Source: a virus. Taken from it: a DNA stretch of 30,851 bases. Of this stretch, positions 1 to 5,699 are shown piece by piece. The stretch spans positions 1-30,851 of the IMG/VR virus record IMGVR_UViG_3300001341_000125, one strand, 5' to 3'. Under the pieces are notes generated by a model. The model was not told where the DNA came from, made no database searches, and was given only the letters and a program-made list of their open reading frames with translations. Each line of letters begins with the position of its first letter. The first letter of the stretch is position 1. Position numbers and translations under genes: made by a program.

Positions 1-483
1 ATGACATCCAAGAAAGATGACGACGCTGCCGTCGACAGCAAGGGCCTTGAGCGTGCCGAGGGGCTTTACCAGCAGATTGCCGACCTTCTCCTCGCGGAGA
101 TCGAGGAGTTTGACAAAATTCCCTTCGGCGATCTGCCCAATATTGAGCAAAGCCGGACCAGGATCCGCATCAAGAATCTGGCGCAAAAGGTGGTATTCGA
201 GGCGATACGCATCGTCCATGACGAGGGTGCGCCAAGCGTCGCCGCTGTTGTCAAAAGCGTAAACGTCAAAACCGACGCGATCGCAATATCGCTGCACGGC
301 GCGCCGGGCCAGCGCGATCGTCATGTGCTCGCCGACGCCGCCGGGCGCGAGGTCACGCTCGTTATCACTGACGCTGCGAAGTATTTCGACGGGCCGGACG
401 ATGACGGCGAGGACGAAACGTCGACTAACGAAACGGATCCAGGCAGCGGAGATCCGACAAGCGATGGCGAGGCGGGCTCATGA
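1..483 (+). CDS. Hypothetical phage protein, acidic C-terminal tail
   Basis: An open frame of 160 residues begins with ATG at the first base of the window, so the real start may lie further left. The first ~110 residues alternate predicted helix and strand, with many charged residues. From about residue 128 the protein is an Asp/Glu/Ser/Thr/Gly-rich disordered tail. I recognise no domain. Its stop overlaps the next start in an ATGA, so the two genes are translationally coupled. By position, in a string of small genes before a replication initiator, it is probably an early protein. A role in DNA metabolism would be guesswork. Confidence 0.7.
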   Translation: MTSKKDDDAAVDSKGLERAEGLYQQIADLLLAEIEEFDKIPFGDLPNIEQSRTRIRIKNLAQKVVFEAIRIVHDEGAPSVAAVVKSVNVKTDAIAISLHGAPGQRDRHVLADAAGREVTLVITDAAKYFDGPDDDGEDETSTNETDPGSGDPTSDGEAGS

Positions 484-842
484 CAGAGAGACGTTTTCGC
501 AATTGGGAAATCGAGGAAGCGACGAACATGCTTCGAGCCCTCGCGCGCCAAATTGAGCGCGGCAAATTGATTAAGACAATATCGGGTTTTGCCGGCCCGC
601 TGGGGTTCGCGGGCGAGGGCGGCCGCATTCTCTATGCGGATGATCTCGGTATCGCGGACAGTCAGGTTCTGGCGCAGGCGCTGCACAACGCTGAGGCGGC
701 AAATGACCGCCGCGCGAAAGATATCGAACAGTGTATCCGCCAGGCCTACGGGTTGGAGCGCGAAGATATTGAGCGTTTGGTCCAGCCGCTCCTCAATGAT
801 GACGTCGGCGACGATGTTGTAGATGCGGAGTCGGGGGAATGA
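480..842 (+). CDS. Hypothetical phage protein
   Basis: This 120-residue protein starts at the ATG of an ATGA overlap with the gene before it. It is rich in Ala, Arg, Glu and Asp and looks mainly helical, with a Gly-rich middle (about residues 35-50) and an acidic end. There is no transmembrane segment, signal peptide or Cys motif, and I recognise no family. Its stop codon is followed immediately by the ATG of the next gene, which fits a co-translated early gene string. Coding status rests on length, overlap coupling and consistent codon use. Confidence 0.7.
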   Translation: MTERRFRNWEIEEATNMLRALARQIERGKLIKTISGFAGPLGFAGEGGRILYADDLGIADSQVLAQALHNAEAANDRRAKDIEQCIRQAYGLEREDIERLVQPLLNDDVGDDVVDAESGE

Positions 843-1043
843 ATGCCGTATTCGCAACCAGGCGAGCTTGAGCGCCGCGAGGCGAGAGTAAAAAAGCACG
901 CGCGATACCGTAATGTAATTGGGTGGCTAGGCTTGCGGCGCATCGATCGCGATCCCGCCGACATTTGCCCGAAATGCGACAAAGCAACATTTAATCCGGA
1001 TACCGACGAAATGGGCGGGCGCTGCGGAAATATGCGGCTGTGA
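843..1043 (+). CDS. Small protein with half a zinc ribbon, possibly frameshifted
   Basis: This 66-residue product starts directly after the preceding stop. Residues 1-40 are basic and helical. A CPKC knuckle lies near residue 42, and a lone Cys comes just before the early stop. A zinc ribbon normally needs a second Cys pair, and this frame ends nine residues after the region where it should be. The +1 frame downstream carries Cys-Gly-Cys at 1033-1041 and stays open to the TGA at 1102-1104. The gene may therefore be truncated by a frameshift, be read through by a programmed +1 shift, or simply be a short protein. The function is unknown. Confidence 0.55.
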   Translation: MPYSQPGELERREARVKKHARYRNVIGWLGLRRIDRDPADICPKCDKATFNPDTDEMGGRCGNMRL

Positions 1044-1144
1044 TGTCGATATGATCGGGCTTGTGATGGTTTCGCGCAAACGGGGCCGCCTCGATCGCGC
1101 TTGAATTTTTGGAACAGCGTTTGGGACTTTAGGAAAGTGGTTGC

Positions 1145-2206
1145 GTGATGCGTACTGGACCGCGTTATTGTGTTGTGCCGGCGGCGGCTCTTGACGACCC
1201 GCGACTGGCGGACATCGACTACAAGACGCTTCTCGTTCTTGGTTTCTATGCGGATAAGCACGGCTGGTGCCATCCCTATCAGCGCGACCTGTGCGAGAGA
1301 ATGGGCGTCAAGTCGCGCCAGGCTGTTTCAAAGCGAATCGGACGCCTTGTGCAGTTCGGTTATGTTGAGCGGTACGCCCAGGCGAGCAAGAAGGGCGCGC
1401 AGATAGCCAACCGATATCGGGTGCGCTTCGACCTCGAAAAGCCGCCCGAAGACAACAGTTGCGGGGGTGAAAAACCCGGCGACGAAATTTCAATGTCAGG
1501 GGATAGTGGAGGCGCGCTCTACGACGATTGGCTGTTTGGGACAAAAAATCAAAATGAGTTCGACCCCGCAACCATAACCGTCGACACCGTCGTTCAGGGT
1601 GATGCAAACGGCGATAAAACCCCCGCAACCACCCCCGCAACTGACAGTTGCGCCTCCCCGCAATCTGCTGGGGTTGCGCCCCCGCAACTCGATAGCATTG
1701 CGCCCCCGCAACTTCATACGGTTGCGCCTGCGCAACTGCAAAGCGTTGCGCCAATAAGGAATCACCCATCAAACGGCCCATCAAACGGCCCATCAAACGC
1801 AGCGCGGGCGCGCGCGCGCGAGGGCGACGGGAAAGAATTGGTTTTGGTCGGTGAGGACATCGTCCAATGGGCGTTCGACCAGTTCGTCGAGCTGGCGACC
1901 GAATTGAAACTTCCGGTTCCGAAGGCTCTCAACGCTGCACGCAAAAGCGCCATTCGCTGGCGCATCAACGAGCACGGGCCCGAGGGGTGGCGCCTGGCTT
2001 TGGAAAAAATCCGAAATTCACCGCTCTGTCGCGGCGACACCGATCTTGATTGGCGGATCGATCTCGACGGGCTGATCGATCCAAAAAAATTTCAACGGTT
2101 GATTGAGGGAAGCTATGACCGAAAACGCCGAGACCAAAAGTCACGACACGAACGATCCGAAGGGATCGCGAAAGGCTTCGAAGAATTCGCCGCCGAGCGA
2201 GAGTGA
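1145..2206 (+). CDS. Replication initiator-like protein with N-terminal winged helix
   Basis: This 353-residue protein probably binds the phage origin and recruits host replication factors, like lambda O. Residues ~14-96 form a winged helix-turn-helix: the RDLCERMGVKSRQAVSKRI stretch followed by a wing. Residues ~100-215 are low-complexity, and their DNA contains 24-bp iterons and 12-bp repeats. Residues ~225-330 are helical with Trp-rich blocks ending near FQRLIEGSYD, a pattern I associate with phage replication proteins. An AGGAAAG ribosome site at 1131-1137 lies 7 nt before GTG 1145 and 10 nt before ATG 1148, and either could be used. The 3' end overlaps the next gene by 92 nt. The domain call is from motif memory; the initiator role is inferred from domain order plus internal iterons. 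Confidence 0.7.
   Translation: MMRTGPRYCVVPAAALDDPRLADIDYKTLLVLGFYADKHGWCHPYQRDLCERMGVKSRQAVSKRIGRLVQFGYVERYAQASKKGAQIANRYRVRFDLEKPPEDNSCGGEKPGDEISMSGDSGGALYDDWLFGTKNQNEFDPATITVDTVVQGDANGDKTPATTPATDSCASPQSAGVAPPQLDSIAPPQLHTVAPAQLQSVAPIRNHPSNGPSNGPSNAARARAREGDGKELVLVGEDIVQWAFDQFVELATELKLPVPKALNAARKSAIRWRINEHGPEGWRLALEKIRNSPLCRGDTDLDWRIDLDGLIDPKKFQRLIEGSYDRKRRDQKSRHERSEGIAKGFEEFAAERE
1647..1752 (+). repeat. 24-bp iteron array, candidate phage replication origin
   Basis: Units beginning at 1673, 1697, 1721 and 1745 are exactly 24 bp apart. The first three contain a GTTGC...GCAAC inverted repeat; the fourth has only the left half. A related unit starts at 1647. Half-sites of the form CCCCCGCAAC also occur at 1620-1629 and 1632-1641, ACCCCGCAAC at 1563-1572, and the reverse form GTTGCGGGGG at 1458-1467. 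An A-rich stretch lies at 1541-1555. The repeats are in frame and encode V/I-A-P-x-Q-L repeats. Palindromic iterons inside an initiator gene are the hallmark of lambdoid origins, so I read this as the origin. Confidence 0.65.
1765..1800 (+). repeat. 12-bp tandem repeat, three copies
   Basis: CCCATCAAACGG is repeated three times head to tail, the last copy ending in C rather than G. In the gene's frame it encodes a repeated Pro-Ser-Asn-Gly. It follows directly on the 24-bp iterons and could be a second protein-binding array at the origin, or a slippage-generated linker. Confidence 0.75.
1802..1819. repeat. Alternating GC tract beside the iterons
   Basis: This is an almost pure alternating G/C run just after the 12-bp repeats, encoding an Ala-Arg repeat. 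Alternating CG is prone to Z-DNA and resists melting, so it could bound the unwinding zone of the origin. It may also be simple codon bias. Confidence 0.45.
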
Positions 2207-2849
2207 GCGAGAGATCGCACACGAGATGGATGCAACGTTAAGCGTTTGCCCTGCAGCGCAAGGGGTCGACACGACGACGTTTGCAAAAATCGCGTTTCGG
2301 GAATACGGCGCACAAGAGCCCTACGTCATTAAGGCGGCGTTCGACCGTGTACGGAAAACCGTTCGAGTGCCGCTGCGGTTCTCGCATATCGACGAGGCGT
2401 TTGCTTGGGCGGCGAAGAATGCGGAACGGCCAAAGCCGCCGCCTGAAAGAACGCTCCCAAACAAGTCGGATCTTGCGTTTGACGAAGCCCGTTTGATTGT
2501 CGCTTGGATTGACGGCAACACGGCGGTTTCGGCGCGCGCCCTGCCGCAGTTCTTTCTTGACCGCGGCCTTAAGGGGACGCTGGGACCAACAGAGCTTGCG
2601 CCTTATGTCCGCGGTTGTTCCGATGCTGGCGTTAACAAGGCGGCAAGCTGGATCGCGTGGGCGTGCGAGCTGCCAAAATCCGCGTCACGTGGAAACGAGG
2701 TGATTGGCCCGGTTCAAAACATTGTCGGGATGCTGATCAAAAACGATCCCGCTGAGATCAGGCGAATGAGCGATATTTACATGCGCGCGACTGGCAAAGA
2801 GTGGCCGGACGCATCATCGCAAACACAAAAAGAAGAGGGGCGCGCGTGA
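2115..2849 (+). CDS. Hypothetical early protein, partner of the initiator
   Basis: This is a 244-residue product. ATG 2115 is preceded by GAGGGA (2105-2110), which decides it over the upstream TTG at 2103. It overlaps the initiator gene by 92 nt in another frame. Residues 1-35 are Lys/Ser/Asn-rich and disordered, and the remainder looks helical with scattered Trp. I find no Walker motif, zinc site or HTH I can defend. Lying immediately downstream of the initiator, it holds the slot where lambda-like phages carry the helicase loader, so that is a candidate role from position only. Its stop overlaps the next start (GTGA). Confidence 0.65.
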   Translation: MTENAETKSHDTNDPKGSRKASKNSPPSESEREIAHEMDATLSVCPAAQGVDTTTFAKIAFREYGAQEPYVIKAAFDRVRKTVRVPLRFSHIDEAFAWAAKNAERPKPPPERTLPNKSDLAFDEARLIVAWIDGNTAVSARALPQFFLDRGLKGTLGPTELAPYVRGCSDAGVNKAASWIAWACELPKSASRGNEVIGPVQNIVGMLIKNDPAEIRRMSDIYMRATGKEWPDASSQTQKEEGRA

Positions 2850-3454
2850 AACGGCATAGTGTTGCGAGGGACTGGGAAACGGATCGTTTGAATGAAGTGC
2901 CGTGTACGGACACATCCGCTAAATGGCTAGCGTTGATGACACCTACGGGTAAGGAGGTCGACGCGGCCATTATTCTAGAAAGGCTGTCAGTGCGGGTATA
3001 TGCGCCGACGATCAAGAAATTTATGAGGCGCGGGCGCAGTCGCAGCAAATTCAAGATTGTCCATACGTTCAAAGCGTTTTTGCCGCGGTATATTTTCGTG
3101 GCGCTCGACGATGAGGCCGCCGTTATCCGGGCGCTTTATCGCACGAGCTATGTTCGCGGCGTGCTTGGAGTTGGCGGCAGGCCTTACCTGATCGACACGA
3201 AAAAGATTGAGGAAATCAACGACAGCCGTAACGAAACAACAGGCGCGGGCCGTTCGAACGAAAAGCCGATCGTGGCGTCTCGTGCGATAGATCCAGCAAA
3301 ACCTGTGCGCATCGATGTCGGTCCGTTCACTGGCCATTACGTCCGCGTTCGTGATCTTAACGAGCGCGAGGTAGAAGTTGCGTTGACGTTGTTCGGTCGC
3401 GAGGCGGGCTTTCAATGGTTGAGCCTTGACCATGTCTCTCAATTGCCTGTATAG
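2846..3454 (+). CDS. NusG/RfaH-like transcription elongation/antitermination factor
   Basis: This 202-residue NusG paralog should bind RNA polymerase and alter pausing or termination. Residues ~26-125 match the NGN domain: Trp27, TPTGKEVDAAIIL, a basic arm, FLPRYIFV, then RTSYVRGVLGVGG. Residues ~152-197 match a KOW domain (VRIDVGPFTGHYVRVRD and following strands). GTG 2846 is chosen because AGAGGGG (2834-2840) lies just upstream and the start overlaps the previous stop; an extension to 2801 lacks a ribosome site. The N-terminal ~25 residues and the ~30-residue linker are longer than in housekeeping NusG. It sits last in the early block, directly before a structured non-coding stretch and the late genes, which suggests late-gene antitermination. 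The family is clear; the role is inferred. Confidence 0.82.
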   Translation: MKRHSVARDWETDRLNEVPCTDTSAKWLALMTPTGKEVDAAIILERLSVRVYAPTIKKFMRRGRSRSKFKIVHTFKAFLPRYIFVALDDEAAVIRALYRTSYVRGVLGVGGRPYLIDTKKIEEINDSRNETTGAGRSNEKPIVASRAIDPAKPVRIDVGPFTGHYVRVRDLNEREVEVALTLFGREAGFQWLSLDHVSQLPV

Positions 3455-3481
3455 GCGTTCGTGACGGATCGAAGCTACGTT

Positions 3482-3670
3482 GTGGTGTAATGACGCCACG
3501 GGCTTCCCCAGGGGCGGCGCTGAGGCGCAAATCCCCGCGACGAGAGAAAAATGTCCAAAATTCTAACCGTCGCTCACGGACTCTAAAAATCTAATTAAAC
3601 GGCTTCCCTTGCTTGCAGGGGCCCGCCAGACGCCGCGCTAACTCACATCGGGTTGGCGCGGCGTTTCATT
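3482..3670 (+). promoter_or_regulatory. Structured leader between NusG-like gene and late operon
   Basis: The gap 3455-3685 has no convincing gene but can fold into four hairpins in a row: 3482-3499 (GTGGTG/CGCCAC), 3511-3536 (GGGG and GCGC paired with GCGC and CCCC, TGAG loop), 3601-3623 (CCCT/AGGG plus GGC/GCC) and 3631-3663. The last has a 12-bp stem CGCCGCGCTAAC/GTTGGCGCGGCG with one G-T pair and a 9-nt loop, followed by TTTCATT. An A/T-rich stretch at 3582-3600 could hold a -10 element. It could be a terminator/antiterminator leader, a polymerase-recognition RNA, or a late promoter region. It ends 15 nt before the next start. Confidence 0.55.
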
Positions 3671-3685
3671 GAAAGGATCTGTCCG

Positions 3686-4009
3686 TTGCCCGGCGATCTA
3701 TTCAAGAAACCATCGCTGCAAGAGCGCATCAACACGGTGAAGTCCGTTGTGCGTTTTGACGTTGTGGCGAAGGCGCTGAACCTTTGGCGGGATGGTGCAG
3801 CCGCGCCGGATTGTCCTCATTGCCAGGCAAAAGCGGAACTGCAGGCGTGTCACGACGGAAACGGTTACCATTGCGGGGCCTGTCACAGCCGCGGCGACAT
3901 GATCGATCTTGTTCAGGCCGTCAAGCAGGGGTTTACGGGCGATGCGGTGACGTGGCTTGAGCTGAACTGTGCATCATCCAAAGCCGAGCAACCCGAGCTG
4001 GATTTGTGA
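3686..4009 (+). CDS. Stand-alone CHC2-like (DnaG-type) zinc-binding protein
   Basis: This 107-residue protein carries CPHC at residues 43-46 and CGACHSRGDMIDLV from residue 63. That resembles the CHC2 zinc domain at the N-terminus of DnaG primases (Cys-x2-Cys/His, then CxxC followed by G-[ND]-x-[IV]-[DE]-[FL]). No TOPRIM or helicase domain follows. TTG 3686 is preferred because GAAAGGA at 3671-3677 sits 8 nt upstream; the longer frame from TTG 3653 starts inside the hairpin and has no ribosome site. The stop overlaps the next gene in GTGA. It might bind ssDNA or act as a primase cofactor or packaging helper. Confidence 0.7.
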   Translation: MPGDLFKKPSLQERINTVKSVVRFDVVAKALNLWRDGAAAPDCPHCQAKAELQACHDGNGYHCGACHSRGDMIDLVQAVKQGFTGDAVTWLELNCASSKAEQPELDL

Positions 4010-4869
4010 CAGTAGACGGTCGGCGGTCACAGAACTGGCGCGCATCGACGCTGTTGTGTCCAAAAGATCTGCCGCCTGCGGCGTGTGATCTTACGGTTGT
4101 TGCGGGCCCGCCGGCGGCGGGCAAGACAACCTGGGCCAACGCAAATGCAGAGCACGTCATCGATCTCGACGTCATTCTGCAACGTTTGACCGGGTTTGAG
4201 CGCCGCGGCCCATCGATCTCGTTTCTGCATGCAGCGCTTACCGAGCGCAACGATATGCTAAGAGCGTTGCAACACGAGGTCCGCGTCACTGCCTTTATCG
4301 TGACGGCCCCGGACGGCGATGAGCGGGCGCACTGGAAGCGAATGCTCGGCGCGCGACAGATCGTTGTTTGCAATCCAGGCGAACGAGTATGTCGCAACCG
4401 GATTGTTGCTGACGACGACAGGGTCGATGTCCGCCGGCGACAGATTGCAGCCCTGCGTCGTTGGTATAAAGAGTTTACGCCCTGCGATGACGACGTATCG
4501 ATCGGCGACGGCGGCGCTGAATACCAATCGCTTTACGGATCGCAGGCCTGGAAACGACGGCGCGCAGCGCATTTGAAAACCGAACCGCTTTGCCGTCGAT
4601 GTCTTGCGATTGGAATTGTCAATGACGGGACGCTGACGATGCAAGGGCAAGCACAGCCGAACCGCCGTCGTCACTTCCTCGTCGCTGATCATATCGAGCC
4701 GCACCTCGGCGACGCTTACAAGTTTTGGAACGGCGAGCTGCAAACGCTTTGCCCTGATCATCACGACAAAGCGAAGCAGGTCGAGGAGCATCGCGGCTAC
4801 TCAACAGAGACCGGTGCAGACGGTTGGCCGGTCGACGTGTCCCACCCTGGGAACAGCGCAAAGGGGTAG
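4006..4869 (+). CDS. P-loop (kinase-like) and HNH endonuclease fusion
   Basis: This 287-residue protein has two parts. Residues ~28-155 are a P-loop domain: Walker A GPPAAGKTT at 34-42, then VIDLDVIL, as in small AAA/polynucleotide-kinase-like phage proteins. Residues ~175-260 are an HNH nuclease: LYGSQAWKRRR, CRRC (196-199), ADH (227-229), Asn242, and LCPDHHDK (Cys249, His252/253), with the second Cys/His cluster completing the zinc site. HNH proteins beside terminase genes are established partners in cos cleavage and packaging (HK97 gp74 is the known example). Small terminase follows two genes downstream, so a packaging role fits. The unusual point is the fused P-loop domain. The GTG start rests on the GTGA overlap; the ribosome site is weak. 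Confidence 0.8.
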   Translation: MTVDGRRSQNWRASTLLCPKDLPPAACDLTVVAGPPAAGKTTWANANAEHVIDLDVILQRLTGFERRGPSISFLHAALTERNDMLRALQHEVRVTAFIVTAPDGDERAHWKRMLGARQIVVCNPGERVCRNRIVADDDRVDVRRRQIAALRRWYKEFTPCDDDVSIGDGGAEYQSLYGSQAWKRRRAAHLKTEPLCRRCLAIGIVNDGTLTMQGQAQPNRRRHFLVADHIEPHLGDAYKFWNGELQTLCPDHHDKAKQVEEHRGYSTETGADGWPVDVSHPGNSAKG

Positions 4870-4925
4870 GGGGGGGCGGATCCTCACAGCGCCCGTTTTC
4901 GCTATCGGCACCCCCCAGGTTTTTT
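4869..4925. other. Candidate cos/packaging site between HNH and small terminase
   Basis: Eight G (4869-4876) and six C (4911-4916) form inverted arms around a smaller AGCG/CGCT hairpin with a CCCGTTTT loop (4888-4903). Six T follow at 4920-4925. In phages with an HNH gene next to a P27-type small terminase, the cohesive-end site commonly lies in this interval, so a GC-rich element here is the best cos candidate in the window. It could instead be a terminator. The cut positions cannot be read from sequence. Confidence 0.4.
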
Positions 4926-4975
4926 ACACAAACTTCGAAATCGAATCCAAAAAGCCAAAATCAGGTCAACCAACA

Positions 4976-5164
4976 ATGACGTTTCATTTTGAGACGCCCG
5001 AATGGGTGGCCTGGTTGTTCGCGGTTTGGGTAGTGCTTCGTCTGATTGAGACCGGTTTAACCGTCCGAAAGCACTACCTCGAAAGAAAGCGATTGCGGCT
5101 GCTGAGTCGCACGGGCCGTGTCGCGCCCGAAGCCGCCGCCATGTTTGACCGCAAAAATCGATGA
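4976..5164 (+). CDS. Small single-pass membrane protein
   Basis: This 62-residue protein has one strongly hydrophobic Trp-rich segment (about residues 9-28, WVAWLFAVWVVLRLIETGL) followed by a basic cytoplasmic-type tail rich in Arg and Lys. ATG 4976 has AGGT about 9 nt upstream. A longer in-frame reading from 4814 would overlap the HNH gene and cross the putative cos region, so it is rejected. The function is unknown. It lies between the HNH and terminase genes, a place where phages often carry small accessory genes. Confidence 0.55.
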   Translation: MTFHFETPEWVAWLFAVWVVLRLIETGLTVRKHYLERKRLRLLSRTGRVAPEAAAMFDRKNR

Positions 5165-5177
5165 GAGCGAGCGTCCG

Positions 5178-5699
5178 ATGTCGAACGCAGGTCGAAAATC
5201 GAAACAGGCGGATGTCATCCCATATCGGGATAAGAACGACAAAGTCGCCGACAATGAACGCAACGAGCGCATTGCCGCGCGCCATGACCGGATGGCGCAA
5301 GAGCGCGCTGCGGCGCTAAAGCCGAAAGGGCTTCCGCACGCAGTTGCGAAGATTTGGGACATCATGGCGCCAGCGGCGTGTCACCCGACCAAAAACAGGG
5401 TCGTCGACACCATGTCAGCGCACGCCTTTGCGATGCTCTGCTACGAGGTCGAGCGGTTCCATCGCCATTCGCGCTACCTGATGCGCAAGGGCGAGACATA
5501 CGAATCCGAAACGCGAAATGGATTTCAGCTCAAAAATCGTCCGGAAGTCGGTCAGCAAAACATCGCCTGGGGCCATGTTTGGCGCGCAATGCTCGAGTTC
5601 GGGATGACCCCTAACTCCGCAAAAAACATTCTCAACGATGCACCGCCTGGATTGTTCGACGATGAAGACGAGGACAGCGAAGACGAAGACTTTAGCTGA
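5178..5699 (+). CDS. terS: Terminase small subunit, P27 family
   Basis: This 173-residue protein recognises phage DNA at the packaging site and hands it to the large subunit. The P27-type pattern is visible: a charged N-terminal region, then PHAVAKIWDIMAP, an AHAFAMLCYEVERFHRHSRY helix, a KGETYESETRNGFQLKNRPE turn, and a C-terminal EFGMTPNSAKNIL block, followed by an Asp/Glu-rich tail. ATG 5178 is chosen over the upstream 5118 start because that extension runs through the previous gene and a purine-rich GAGAGCGAG precedes 5178. It overlaps the large terminase by 62 nt. Confidence 0.85.
   Translation: MSNAGRKSKQADVIPYRDKNDKVADNERNERIAARHDRMAQERAAALKPKGLPHAVAKIWDIMAPAACHPTKNRVVDTMSAHAFAMLCYEVERFHRHSRYLMRKGETYESETRNGFQLKNRPEVGQQNIAWGHVWRAMLEFGMTPNSAKNILNDAPPGLFDDEDEDSEDEDFS

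Noticed and set aside
321-899. Long minus-strand open frame of about 190 codons; similar antisense frames at 4258-4791, 5415-5984 and 26823-27515
   Set aside because: All lie opposite strong plus-strand genes with overlap coupling, have Arg/Pro/Ala-heavy text without domains and no ribosome sites. They are expected from the codon bias of the opposite strand.
1458-1819. Repeat cluster considered as a CRISPR array or transposon end
   Set aside because: Units are contiguous 24-bp and 12-bp repeats in coding frame, with no variable spacers of fixed length and no cas or transposase gene nearby.
3482-3663. Structured gap considered as a tRNA or known riboswitch
   Set aside because: There is no cloverleaf, no T-loop GTTCRA and no consensus core I recognise. 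The hairpins are arranged linearly.
3653-3685. N-terminal extension of the CHC2-like protein from TTG 3653
   Set aside because: That start lies inside the 12-bp hairpin and lacks a ribosome site, whereas GAAAGGA at 3671-3677 fits TTG 3686.
4870-4925. The G-run/C-run element as the transcription terminator of the HNH gene
   Set aside because: The arms are far apart (over 30 nt) and the T-tract is separated by AGG. The position between HNH and small terminase argues for packaging DNA instead. It remains possible.
4814-4975. N-terminal extension of the small membrane protein
   Set aside because: It would overlap the HNH gene and be read through the G/C-run element. The text is low-complexity and the downstream ATG is adequate.
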